In this document: positions 7,960-15,739 of the stretch, in pieces | How the letters are laid out: every line of letters starts with the position of its first letter | Position numbering within the stretch: position 1 is the stretch's first letter | Assembly: GCA_949123685.1 (NCBI GenBank) | Contig: CASBHZ010000028.1 | Coordinates: 1-35,093, forward strand | DNA length: 35,093 nt | Direction of reading: 5' to 3' | From: an uncultured Bacteroidales bacterium | GTDB lineage: Bacteria; Bacteroidota; Bacteroidia; Bacteroidales; Muribaculaceae | Program-made: the position numbers and the translations under genes | The notes under the pieces: generated by a model | The model's database searches: none | What the model saw: only the letters and a program-made list of their open reading frames with translations | Told to the model about the DNA's origin: nothing

Positions 7960-9489
7960 ATGAATTTAGAAAGTATTGATATAGAAACGCTGAAAGAGAA
8001 AGGGATATCAGAAGAAAAGCTCAACGAAGAGCTCACAATGCTCGCGAATGGTTTCCCCTATCTCCAAATCGAAGCTCCCGCAACAGTAGGCAACGGCATC
8101 TCAGCCATGTCGGATGAAATGAAACAGACTGCCGTGAAATGCTGGGACGAGTTTCTTGCTGCCGGTGGCGTAGTCATGAAAATGGTTCCGGCAAGCGGTG
8201 CGGCATCACGCATGTTCAAAGATATCTTCTCTTTTGTAAATGGGAAAAAAGATAAGCCTGACAACGATTTCATGAAGCATTTCTTTGAAAGGATTGAAGA
8301 CTTTGCATTCTTCCATCGATTGAATTTCATCTGCCTTTCCATCTACGACAAGAGCGTTACATCCCTTATAAAGGAGAAACGTTATAAGGAAGTGGCACAA
8401 GCCCTCATTGGCAAAGAAGGTCTCAACTACGGCTATCTGCCTAAAGCTCTATTGCAATTCCACAAAGTTATCGGGACTTCCCGCACGGCTCTTGAAGAAC
8501 ATCTCGCTGAAGGAGCCATGTATGCCGCCGGCAAAGACCGAAAAGTGAGCGTCCATTTCACAGTCTCTCAAGAACACCTCCCATTGGTTATCGCAAAGGT
8601 GGAAGAGGCAGCCGGACATCTCGGACATAAATTTGATGTGACTTTCGACGTGACATATAGCGTTCAGAAACCATCGACCGATACTATCGCTTCAAATCTT
8701 GACGGCACACCATATCGCGAAAACGGCAAACTATTTTTCCGTCCCGGCGGTCATGGAGCACTTATCGAGAATCTCAATGATCTCGATTCAGACGTGATCT
8801 TTATAAAGAATATAGACAATGTGGTTCCGGACGAACGCCGCGAATCTACCGTGACATATAAAAAAATAATTGGAGGCATACTTGTTGCCACCAAACAGAA
8901 GATCAATGAGTATTGTAAGAAACTCGAAAAAGGTGTTCCCTCTAAAGATGAACTTGACGAGATGCTGCATTTCACACGCACAGTCCTTTGCATCACACAT
9001 GATGGCGCCGACGATATGAATGATGAAGAGAAAGCTGAATATCTGTTCTCCAAGCTAAACAGACCTACACGCGTATGCGGCATGGTTAAAAACGAAGGAG
9101 AACCCGGTGGCGGCCCATATCTTGCATTCAATCCCGATGGCACTGTATCTCCTCAGATCCTCGAGGCATCCCAGATCGATCCAAAAAACAAGGAGGCTAT
9201 GAAGATGATGAAAAACGCTACTCATTTCAACCCCGTCGATCTTGTGGTTTCAATCCGCGATTATCGTGGCAACAAGTTTGACCTTCCTTCTTTTGTAGAC
9301 AAAGCCACTGGATTCATTTCAACAAAAAGTCGTGAAGGCGTTGAAATCAAGGCTCTTGAGCTTCCGGGATTATGGAATGGTGCCATGAGCGACTGGAACA
9401 CGATCCTCGTTGAAGTTCCCGCAGACACTTTCAATCCTGTAAAAACTGTCAACGATCTTTTGCGCGACTCTCACCAGCCAATAATCTAA
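7960..9489 (+). CDS. DUF4301 family protein
   Basis: I recognise this 509-residue protein as the DUF4301 family of Bacteroidetes, whose function is not established. The start is set at the ATG at 7960 (MNLESIDIETL) because the family-like sequence begins there and a promoter box precedes it; the frame is open back to 7687. Two segments are suggestive: VPASGAASRMFKD at about residues 76-88 resembles the glycine-rich nucleotide loop of sugar-phosphate nucleotidyltransferases, and GGHGALIENLNDLDSDVIFIKNIDNV around 262-290 resembles the region after it in UTP-sugar uridylyltransferases. That is inference from motif shape only. No signal peptide or membrane segment is seen, so it is probably cytoplasmic. 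Element 3 follows directly, before the next gene. Confidence 0.85.
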   Translation: MNLESIDIETLKEKGISEEKLNEELTMLANGFPYLQIEAPATVGNGISAMSDEMKQTAVKCWDEFLAAGGVVMKMVPASGAASRMFKDIFSFVNGKKDKPDNDFMKHFFERIEDFAFFHRLNFICLSIYDKSVTSLIKEKRYKEVAQALIGKEGLNYGYLPKALLQFHKVIGTSRTALEEHLAEGAMYAAGKDRKVSVHFTVSQEHLPLVIAKVEEAAGHLGHKFDVTFDVTYSVQKPSTDTIASNLDGTPYRENGKLFFRPGGHGALIENLNDLDSDVIFIKNIDNVVPDERRESTVTYKKIIGGILVATKQKINEYCKKLEKGVPSKDELDEMLHFTRTVLCITHDGADDMNDEEKAEYLFSKLNRPTRVCGMVKNEGEPGGGPYLAFNPDGTVSPQILEASQIDPKNKEAMKMMKNATHFNPVDLVVSIRDYRGNKFDLPSFVDKATGFISTKSREGVEIKALELPGLWNGAMSDWNTILVEVPADTFNPVKTVNDLLRDSHQPII

Positions 9490-9675
9490 TAAGTAAGTAA
9501 GAAAAATTAATGCACATATAAAACGTAGTTATTTTTGAGATGTTTTTGCCGCGTAATGAAGGAGCATATAAATATATGCGACTGAATTACAAGGTGAAAA
9601 CAGACAAAAAGAACAAGTTTTATTGAGCAAGATTTCATTATTTACATATATCGGTTAATTTTTATTACTTACTTA
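9490..9675. repeat. Nested inverted-repeat element, copy 3
   Basis: The outer arms 9490-9510 and 9655-9675 are 21-nt inverted repeats with one mismatch, built from AAGTAAGTAA. Inside, TTTTTG pairs with CAAAAA, TGTTTT with AAAACA, and GTAAT (9553-9557) with ATTAC (9586-9590). The apex is AGGA (9560-9563), the 16-nt hairpin GCATAT-AAAT-ATATGC (9564-9579), then GACTGA (9580-9585). The apex stem differs from GCAATG/CATTGC in the other copies yet pairs fully. The 3' arm ends 10 nt before the lipoprotein ATG at 9686, so it covers that gene's leader. Confidence 0.8.
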
Positions 9676-9685
9676 AGGCTATAAT

Positions 9686-10393
9686 ATGAATATAAAAAAA
9701 CTTGGCATACTTCTGCTGCCGACAATACTGCTTGCATCCTGTGCGGGCGGCAATGCCGACAGGGAAAAAGCAAAAAACGATTATAAGAATGCCCTCGCAG
9801 ATTCCATAACCATGGCTGAACGACAGATAGACTCTTGTGAAAACAGAATCAAGATACTGTCTGACAATGTGAACCAATGGCTCGGTGACTTTACCGTAGT
9901 TGACAACTCTCGCGAAGTGGAAAGCTATTATATATTCAATGGTTGGCAGAAACGCTACCCGTTGCAGTCAACCGGTATTGTGGCAAGAATTTCAAACGGT
10001 GAGAAACTCGAACTCATAGCCGCGCTTAAAGGATCCACTTTTAATAGCATACGCGTTGTCAGTGGTGAAAGCACTGCGGAATCTCCTATCGTGCCGCATG
10101 ATCAAGCACTAAATTACCGTCGAGAAGGCATCAACACTGTAATGTTTTCAGGAGAAGCGACAGACTCTGTTGCCGAACTTATCGCGAACAATGAGCTGAA
10201 CAACATTAAAATTGTTTTTCTTGAAAACGGCAAAGAAAAAGGTAATTGGAACATGCCGGAGGATTATAAGAAAATGGTGTCAGCCACATGGATGCTATAT
10301 TCATCACGAAGTCAACAGATAAAACTTGAAGGCTACATGAAGATGCTTTGCAAGAAAATCGAAATCTTAAGAACACATAAAGATCGCGAATGA
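9686..10393 (+). CDS. Lipoprotein of unknown function
   Basis: The 235-residue protein has a lipoprotein signal peptide with lipobox LLASC and lipidation at Cys19, so it is expected in the envelope. After an Asn/Asp/Lys-rich linker, residues 25-65 are predicted to form a helix or short coiled coil (AKNDYKNALADSITMAERQIDSCENRIKIL can be read as heptads). A mixed alpha/beta region follows, and residues 195-230 look helical again. I do not recognise the family, and no catalytic motif is visible. It overlaps the next gene by 4 nt (ATGA), so the two are translationally coupled and probably work on the same envelope process. Confidence 0.8.
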   Translation: MNIKKLGILLLPTILLASCAGGNADREKAKNDYKNALADSITMAERQIDSCENRIKILSDNVNQWLGDFTVVDNSREVESYYIFNGWQKRYPLQSTGIVARISNGEKLELIAALKGSTFNSIRVVSGESTAESPIVPHDQALNYRREGINTVMFSGEATDSVAELIANNELNNIKIVFLENGKEKGNWNMPEDYKKMVSATWMLYSSRSQQIKLEGYMKMLCKKIEILRTHKDRE

Positions 10394-11439
10394 AGAAACT
10401 CCTTATTCCGATGATGCTTATCCTCGGAGCGGCATTCGCTTCTGGGGAATGGCATTTCCCTGAGAAATATACAGGACCGAAAACTCCCACCACTGATACC
10501 ACATGGCATGAAGATATCCTTGAGGGATACGAAGCCAGGTATGTGAATCATGGAGAAGCTTTCGACGGACCATGCCGCTCCACGATCATACGCAAGCTCG
10601 CCCCGGTGAAGTCAAAGAAGGCATATCTCTATGTGCATGGCTTCAACGATTATTTCTTTCAGAAAGAGATGGGTGAATTGTTCGTTGATTCGGGCTACAA
10701 TTTCTATGCTGTTGACCTTCGTCGCTACGGACGCAGCTGGCAACCCTGGCAATATCCTTTCAATGTCCGCAAACAGAAAGAATATTTCGAGGATATAGAC
10801 TCCGCCCTGTCACAGATACGTCGCGACGGCAACACAGACATAACCCTGTCAGGACACAGCACCGGAGGTTTGACTGTAGCATACATGGCTGCAATAAAAG
10901 GGGCACGCATCGGTGTGAACAGGGTTGTGACTGACAGTCCGTTCCTCGAATGGAACTTCTCCCCCATTATGAGAAATGTGGGGGCTCCGTTAATTGAGTT
11001 TCTAAGCAATTTTTCTAAAGACAGCAAGGTTAAGCAAGCTCATTGCGACGGATATGCATATTCACTCCTCAAGGAATACGACGGCGAGTGGACTTACGAT
11101 ACCGATTGGAAGATGATATATTCACCCCCGGTTACCTATAGTTGGGTAGGCTCTATAAATCATGCTCAATCCGAATTGATGAAAAAAGCCTCACACATTA
11201 CAGTACCCATACTCGTGATGCACAGTTCCCGCAAGATATCAGGATGTAACTATACCCCTGAATTTAAGACAGGAGATGCCGTATTGGATCCGGCAATGAT
11301 TCAGAAACGCGGTGAGAAATTAGGCAAAGTCCGTGAAGTCTGCACAATCGACAGCGGCATTCATGACCTTATTCTATCCCCAAGCCCGCATCGCGAAGCT
11401 GCTTACGACACAATATTCCGGTTCATCCGTAAGCATTAA
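10390..11439 (+). CDS. Secreted alpha/beta hydrolase, S33/monoglyceride-lipase-like
   Basis: The 349-residue protein has an N-terminal signal peptide (MKKLLIPMMLILGAAFASG). The mature part is an alpha/beta hydrolase of the Hydrolase_4 (serine aminopeptidase S33/lysophospholipase-like) type. YLYVHGFNDYF gives the oxyanion region, SGHSTGG the nucleophile elbow with Ser157, GDAVLD the likely acid Asp300, and SGIHDLILS the catalytic His325. The usual acid-bearing strand end (VMHSSRKISG) has no Asp, which supports Asp300 as the acid. The substrate is unknown; lipid esters or other acyl compounds in the periplasm are possible. It starts inside the stop of the lipoprotein gene (ATGA overlap) and is followed by a strong terminator at 11486. 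Confidence 0.9.
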   Translation: MKKLLIPMMLILGAAFASGEWHFPEKYTGPKTPTTDTTWHEDILEGYEARYVNHGEAFDGPCRSTIIRKLAPVKSKKAYLYVHGFNDYFFQKEMGELFVDSGYNFYAVDLRRYGRSWQPWQYPFNVRKQKEYFEDIDSALSQIRRDGNTDITLSGHSTGGLTVAYMAAIKGARIGVNRVVTDSPFLEWNFSPIMRNVGAPLIEFLSNFSKDSKVKQAHCDGYAYSLLKEYDGEWTYDTDWKMIYSPPVTYSWVGSINHAQSELMKKASHITVPILVMHSSRKISGCNYTPEFKTGDAVLDPAMIQKRGEKLGKVREVCTIDSGIHDLILSPSPHREAAYDTIFRFIRKH

Positions 11440-11485
11440 CCGCAAGTAATGAGTATTTTAAGCATCATTAAAGCAATAACATAAC

Positions 11486-11517
11486 AAGGCGGTGTGTAAA
11501 AATTTACACACCGCCTT
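11486..11517 (+). terminator. Intrinsic terminator after the hydrolase gene
   Basis: AAGGCGGTGTGTAAA and TTTACACACCGCCTT are perfect 15-nt inverted repeats separated by two bases, with CATTTTAG after them. The hairpin is GC-rich at its base and lies 47 nt after the stop of the hydrolase gene. Confidence 0.85.
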
Positions 11518-11558
11518 CATTTTAGCCTGACAGCGAAGTCCAATCAGGATGATAAAAT

Positions 11559-11590
11559 AAAAGAGGTTCCTCATACGAAGAACCTCTTTT
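11559..11590 (-). terminator. Intrinsic terminator of tRNA-His
   Basis: AAAAGAGGTTC (11559-11569) pairs with GAACCTCTTTT (11580-11590) around a 10-nt loop. On the minus strand it begins 2 nt after the tRNA 3' end and finishes in T-rich sequence, so it should end the tRNA transcript. Confidence 0.8.
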
Positions 11591-11592
11591 AG

Positions 11593-11667
<75 letters not shown>

Positions 11668-11691
11668 ATGTGCTTTCCTTCAAAAGCGATG

Positions 11692-11723
11692 CAAAGTTAT
11701 ATCTTTTTTTTCATTCTTCCAAA
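11692..11723 (-). promoter_or_regulatory. Promoter of tRNA-His
   Basis: On the minus strand TTTG (11723-11720) is followed after exactly 20 nt by TAACTTTG (11699-11692). This is the full two-box Bacteroidetes promoter, and it lies about 25 nt before the mature tRNA 5' end. Confidence 0.85.
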
Positions 11724-11752
11724 TTTTTCCATACATATTTTAAATTTTAAAT

Positions 11753-11928
11753 AAGTGATCACATTAAACACATATTATAAACGCAGCTATTTTTGAAAGA
11801 TTTTCCTGTGTTGATAAAGGAGCAATGCGGGCATTGCGACTGAAGAAACACGGGAAAAGGTTCAAAAAGAGCAAGTTGATGATATGTGAGATTAAAATCA
11901 TTTTATTATCGGTTTAATGGGATCACTT
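11753..11928. repeat. Nested inverted-repeat element, copy 2
   Basis: Outer arms AAGTGATCACATTAAAC (11753-11769) and its complement at 11912-11928 match in 16 of 17 positions. Inside, TTTTTGAA (11790-11797) pairs with TTCAAAAA (11861-11868), and TTTTCCTGTGTT (11801-11812) pairs with AACACGGGAAAA (11847-11858), with one wobble. The apex is AGGA (11818-11821), hairpin GCAATG-CGGG-CATTGC (11822-11837) and GACTGA (11838-11843). This copy is the most regular and, with copy 3, shares the primary sequence around ACGnAGnTATTTTTGA on the left and AAAAAGAnCAAGTT on the right. Confidence 0.82.
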
Positions 11929-12203
11929 ACTTACTTTTAAACAGCTTCTAAATCACTTCGTATTCCAATATGGATTACAATACTCATCCGAAATCCGGAT
12001 ATCCATCAAAAACTTTTCTGTTATTGCAAAAACTTTTTTGAACGGTATATTGTTCTATAGTTACGATTATTGTATTTGCACTGTGTTTTATTCATGGTAT
12101 TAGAAAGAAATTTTTTAATGCTACAGCGAAGTTGGAGTTGTGAAACCCCGACTTTGTTTTGTTTAAAAAAGTTTACAAATGGAAATATATGCTCGTTTTT
12201 TAC
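11929..12203. other. Intergenic region upstream of the porin gene
   Basis: About 275 bp of AT-rich sequence with no gene I can support. An open frame from 12070 looks like chance. The one structured piece is GAAGTTGGAGTT (12129-12140), which pairs imperfectly with AACCCCGACTTT around a 4-nt loop and is followed by TGTTTTGTTT. It looks like a weak terminator for an unidentified transcript. Confidence 0.45.
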
Positions 12204-12211
12204 TAACTTTG
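12204..12211 (+). promoter_or_regulatory. -7 box for the porin gene
   Basis: TAACTTTG matches the TAnnTTTG box and lies 18 nt before the ATG at 12230. It lies inside the longer open frame from 12179, which supports the later start. Confidence 0.6.
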
Positions 12212-12229
12212 CTCTCTCATATATCGATC

Positions 12230-14281
12230 ATGAATCTGAAAAAATATACCCTTCTTTTTATAATAACAATATTTCCGCTATTGACACTGGCACAACGACC
12301 GATGTCAGCCTCCGGTGAAAACATCGGTGGAGCCGGAAAACAATCCAACAGTCTGAACAAAGATTCCGGAACAAAAAAGGAGACTTACAAACCGGGCAAT
12401 GCATGGAAACTGTCGTATCCTCTCGGAAATCATGAAGAGTCCACACTCGACACACTCCTGTATAATTATCAAAGGCAGTTCATACCTGCCATGAATTCCG
12501 ATGCATGGGCAACCACGGGGTCTTTTGCCGCGGAAGGTATCGACATGCTCTATTTTCAACGCCCCCGGCAGTCGGCATTCATGTTTGAAGATGCCTTGCA
12601 ATATTGGCTTCCTTCATTCAAGAAGGAAAAGTTTTATAATGTATACATTCCCATGACTCTCCTTTCTTATAATTTCGGTGGCAACCGCGATAACCACACA
12701 GACCGTCTGAAAGGAGTATTCGCCGGTAATGTCAATAAGAAAATAGGTATAGGCGCAAACATAGATTACCTGTATACTAAAGGTGCATACAACAGTCAGG
12801 CGGCAAAAAACCTGATATACGGATTCCAGGGCTACTACACGGGCAACCATTACGAAATGCAGGCATTCCTGAACCATTACAACTCTCAGAATCAAGAAAA
12901 CGGAGGAATCACCGACGACCTGTATATTGAGGATCCGGCTGTTCTTCAAGGCGGAGTAGACAAGATTGAGCCCAAAAGCATTCCCACGAGACTTAACGGT
13001 GCACAGAACAGATTAGTCGGAGCCGAGTTTTATATGTCTCACGCATATAAGATAGGATTCTGGCGCGATGACACACAGGAAGGCGACACTATTGAACGGC
13101 TCACTCTCGTGCCGGTAACAAAATTCATATATTCATTCGACTATAAATATAATCACCACACTTTCAAGAACACCCGTGCTGATGAAGCTTCATCATTCTG
13201 GGCAAACACATATTTCAATCCGGACTATACTTTAGACGATACCCACTATTGGTCTTTTGCCAACACCTTAGGCATATCCATGATTGAAGGATTCCAAAAA
13301 TGGGCAAAATTCGGGCTTTCAGCATATGCCACATATGAGTTTGACAGGTTCAAACAATCTTATCTTCTTCCAGAGCCATCGGAAGAACCCAAGGAACTGA
13401 CACCGCTGCCGGAGGGTTTCACCTTCGACCATGAGAAAAAAAGGAACAGGTTATGGTTAGGAGGAAGACTTGAAAAGATGAAAGGCAGCCTTCTGCGTTA
13501 TGCTGCAAACGCAAAATTCGGACTAATGGGTGACGCTGCAGGCGACCTTGACATTGATGGATATATCGAAACCCGTTTCCGGCTCGGAAAAGACACCGTC
13601 CGCATCTCTGCCGATGGCTTCTTCCGCAATCAGACTCCATCCTACCTGTTGCGCCATTATATTTCAAACCATTTTGTATGGAACAATGATTTTGGCAAAA
13701 CAAGGTCTTTCCGTGTCGGAGGTCACCTTCATATTCCATGGACCAAAACTGATCTGAGAGCCGGAGTTGAAAACATACAGAACTGCGTCTACTTCAATTC
13801 AAGCTCAATGCCCCAGCAACACGGAGGAAGCATTCAGATTTTCTCGGCATCCATAGAGCAAAAACTGAGATTCGGCATTTGGAATTGGAACAATACCGTA
13901 ACATATCAGGCGTCATCCAACCAGGACATAATGCCGCTACCGGCACTGAGTGTCTATAGCAACATGTTCTTAGGATTCACAGCGTTCCGCGTGCTCCATA
14001 TGCAGTTAGGGGTAGACTGCGATTATTATACCAAGTATCGTGGATATGACTATCAGCCGGCAACGATGTCTTTCCATGTGCAGGGTGAAAATCCGATATG
14101 GGTCGGCAATTTTGCAGTAGCAAACGCATATGTAACGGCAAAGCTATACAAAGTGCGATTCTTCGTGTTGTGGAGCCATGTAAACCAAGGACTATTCGGC
14201 AGAAACTATTTTTCATTACCCCACTACCCTATCGACCCGCGTCAGCTACGCTTCGGACTCTCGATTGACTTCGCCAACTAA
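12230..14281 (+). CDS. Putative porin (Bacteroidetes Porin_10-like)
   Basis: The 683-residue protein starts at MNLKKYTLLFIITIFPLLTLAQ, a clean signal peptide cleaved after LAQ. The frame is open 17 codons further upstream, but the promoter box lies there. After a Ser/Gly/Asn-rich linker the protein is made of many short amphipathic beta strands (for example VGAEFYMSHAYKIGFW and FGLSAYATYEFDRF), ending in RFGLSIDFAN, as expected for an outer-membrane barrel. I recognise the general look of the family annotated as 'putative porin' in Bacteroidetes; the transported solute is unknown. It stands alone, with its own promoter and a strong terminator shared with kbl. Confidence 0.82.
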   Translation: MNLKKYTLLFIITIFPLLTLAQRPMSASGENIGGAGKQSNSLNKDSGTKKETYKPGNAWKLSYPLGNHEESTLDTLLYNYQRQFIPAMNSDAWATTGSFAAEGIDMLYFQRPRQSAFMFEDALQYWLPSFKKEKFYNVYIPMTLLSYNFGGNRDNHTDRLKGVFAGNVNKKIGIGANIDYLYTKGAYNSQAAKNLIYGFQGYYTGNHYEMQAFLNHYNSQNQENGGITDDLYIEDPAVLQGGVDKIEPKSIPTRLNGAQNRLVGAEFYMSHAYKIGFWRDDTQEGDTIERLTLVPVTKFIYSFDYKYNHHTFKNTRADEASSFWANTYFNPDYTLDDTHYWSFANTLGISMIEGFQKWAKFGLSAYATYEFDRFKQSYLLPEPSEEPKELTPLPEGFTFDHEKKRNRLWLGGRLEKMKGSLLRYAANAKFGLMGDAAGDLDIDGYIETRFRLGKDTVRISADGFFRNQTPSYLLRHYISNHFVWNNDFGKTRSFRVGGHLHIPWTKTDLRAGVENIQNCVYFNSSSMPQQHGGSIQIFSASIEQKLRFGIWNWNNTVTYQASSNQDIMPLPALSVYSNMFLGFTAFRVLHMQLGVDCDYYTKYRGYDYQPATMSFHVQGENPIWVGNFAVANAYVTAKLYKVRFFVLWSHVNQGLFGRNYFSLPHYPIDPRQLRFGLSIDFAN

Positions 14282-14307
14282 AAAAAATTAAGGAACTGTT
14301 AAAAATA

Positions 14308-14340
14308 GTAATGCGCCGATGCTCAGCATCGGCGCATTAC
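14308..14340. terminator. Bidirectional terminator between porin and kbl
   Basis: GTAATGCGCCGATGC and GCATCGGCGCATTAC are perfect 15-nt inverted repeats around a 3-nt loop. It lies between converging genes, with AAAAATA before and TTATATA after. Confidence 0.85.
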
Positions 14341-14371
14341 TTATATAGCCACAAAAGCAATTAAATCGCCT

Positions 14372-15565
14372 TTATTTTATAACACCAAGCTTATTACCAA
14401 CCTTGATGAAAGCTGCAATTGCCTTGTCAAGCTGCTCGCGAGTGTGTGCGGCAGAAAGCTGGACACGGATACGGGCTTGATCTTTTGGAACAACCGGATA
14501 ATAGAAACCTGTGACGTAGATTCCTTCCTTCTGCATTTCAGCTGCAAAATCTTGAGAAAGCTTCGCGTCATAAAGCATCACCGCGCAGATAGCGCTCTGT
14601 GTCGGCTTGATATCAAAACCGGCGGCAAGCATCTTGCTGCGGAAATACTCCACATTCTCCATAAGCTGAGTATGCAGGGAATCTGTCTCACCAAGCATCT
14701 TGAACATCTCAATACTTGCCCCGACAATCGATGGTGCCACCGAATTTGAGAAAAGATAAGGACGCGAACGCTGACGGAGCATGTCTATAATCTCTTTCTT
14801 ACCTGTAGTGAAACCACCCATGGCTCCTCCGAACGATTTGCCGAGAGTTCCGGTGAAAACATCAATCTTCCCGTAGCAATTGAATTTCTCCGCCACACCA
14901 TGACCTGTAGCACCGACAACGCCGGCAGAATGACTCTCATCAACCATCACGAGCGCGTCATATTTCTCCGCGAGTTCACAAATTTTATCCATCGGGGCTA
15001 CGTTGCCATCCATCGAAAACACGCCATCAGTGGCAATCACCCTGAAACGGCAGTCTTTGGCATCAACAAGGCAACGTTCAAGATCCTCCATATCCGCATT
15101 CTTATAGCGGAAACGTTTAGCCTTGCAAAGACGCACACCGTCAATGATAGAAGCATGATTGAGCGAATCCGAAATAATCGCGTCCTCCTCAGTGAAGAGC
15201 GGCTCGAAAAGACCACCGTTAGCATCGAAACAAGCTGCATAAAGGATAGTGTCTTCAGTCTTGAAATAATCACTGATAGCCGCCTCAAGCTCTTTATGTA
15301 AATCTTGAGTGCCGCAAATGAAACGCACAGACGACATTCCGTAACCACGATTATCCATCGCACGCTTGGCAGCCTCGATTAGGCGACTATTGTCAGCAAG
15401 ACCAAGATAATTGTTAGCACAGAAGTTGAGCACTTCTCCATTTACATTCTCAACCTCAATATCAGAACTTTGGGGAGTCACTATCACCCTCTCATTCTTA
15501 TAAAGCCCGGCATCCTTGATGCCTTGAAGCTCTTTCTGCAGATGCTCCTGAAATTTTGTGTACAT
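14372..15565 (-). CDS. kbl: Glycine C-acetyltransferase (2-amino-3-ketobutyrate CoA ligase)
   Basis: Kbl is a pyridoxal-phosphate enzyme that splits 2-amino-3-ketobutyrate with CoA into glycine and acetyl-CoA. The 397-residue protein has the alpha-oxoamine synthase fold: NFCANNYLGLA at 47-57, the cofactor-binding VDESHSAG (Asp209, His212), and the Schiff-base lysine Lys243 in GTLGKSFGGAMGG. Length and sequence fit Kbl better than BioF or serine palmitoyltransferase. The divergent neighbour at 15740 is a threonine dehydrogenase of the short-chain type, which makes the Kbl substrate; this context strongly supports the call. The minus-strand promoter is probably the TAACTTTG box at 15668-15675, leaving a leader of about 95 nt. 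Confidence 0.96.
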   Translation of the reverse strand: MYTKFQEHLQKELQGIKDAGLYKNERVIVTPQSSDIEVENVNGEVLNFCANNYLGLADNSRLIEAAKRAMDNRGYGMSSVRFICGTQDLHKELEAAISDYFKTEDTILYAACFDANGGLFEPLFTEEDAIISDSLNHASIIDGVRLCKAKRFRYKNADMEDLERCLVDAKDCRFRVIATDGVFSMDGNVAPMDKICELAEKYDALVMVDESHSAGVVGATGHGVAEKFNCYGKIDVFTGTLGKSFGGAMGGFTTGKKEIIDMLRQRSRPYLFSNSVAPSIVGASIEMFKMLGETDSLHTQLMENVEYFRSKMLAAGFDIKPTQSAICAVMLYDAKLSQDFAAEMQKEGIYVTGFYYPVVPKDQARIRVQLSAAHTREQLDKAIAAFIKVGNKLGVIK

Positions 15566-15621
15566 TTTGATGGTATTTAATTTTTGGTATTATAACTTTC
15601 CTCTCCATGTTATCATCGCAT

Positions 15622-15650
15622 TTATACCATAGCTTCTTATCATGGCATAA
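15622..15650. promoter_or_regulatory. Inverted repeat, possible operator between kbl and tdh
   Basis: TTATACCAT (15622-15630) and ATGGCATAA (15642-15650) form an inverted repeat with one mismatch and an 11-nt spacer. Given its position in the kbl leader, and 48 nt upstream of the tdh -7 box, it could bind a regulator. No regulator for it is encoded in the window, so this is only a candidate. Confidence 0.35.
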
Positions 15651-15667
15651 AACGATAATATTTTTTC

Positions 15668-15675
15668 CAAAGTTA
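15668..15675 (-). promoter_or_regulatory. -7 box for kbl
   Basis: The minus strand reads TAACTTTG, a consensus -7 box. The -33 TTTG is not evident. Confidence 0.45.
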
Positions 15676-15697
15676 ACGATTATTTATGAAATTTATT

Positions 15698-15705
15698 TAA
15701 ATTTG
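15698..15705 (+). promoter_or_regulatory. -7 box for the threonine dehydrogenase gene
   Basis: TAAATTTG matches TAnnTTTG and lies 34 nt before the ATG at 15740. It faces away from the kbl box, 22 bp further left. Confidence 0.5.
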
Positions 15706-15739
15706 CAAAGAAATCTAACCGTATAACGCATAATACGTC

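Noticed and set aside
12179..12229. Longer start of the porin gene at 12179
   Set aside because: The -7 box TAACTTTG at 12204 lies in it, and a clean signal peptide begins at 12230.
12070..12318. Open frame of 82 codons before the porin gene
   Set aside because: It is AT-rich, has no recognisable motif and overlaps the porin gene and its promoter.
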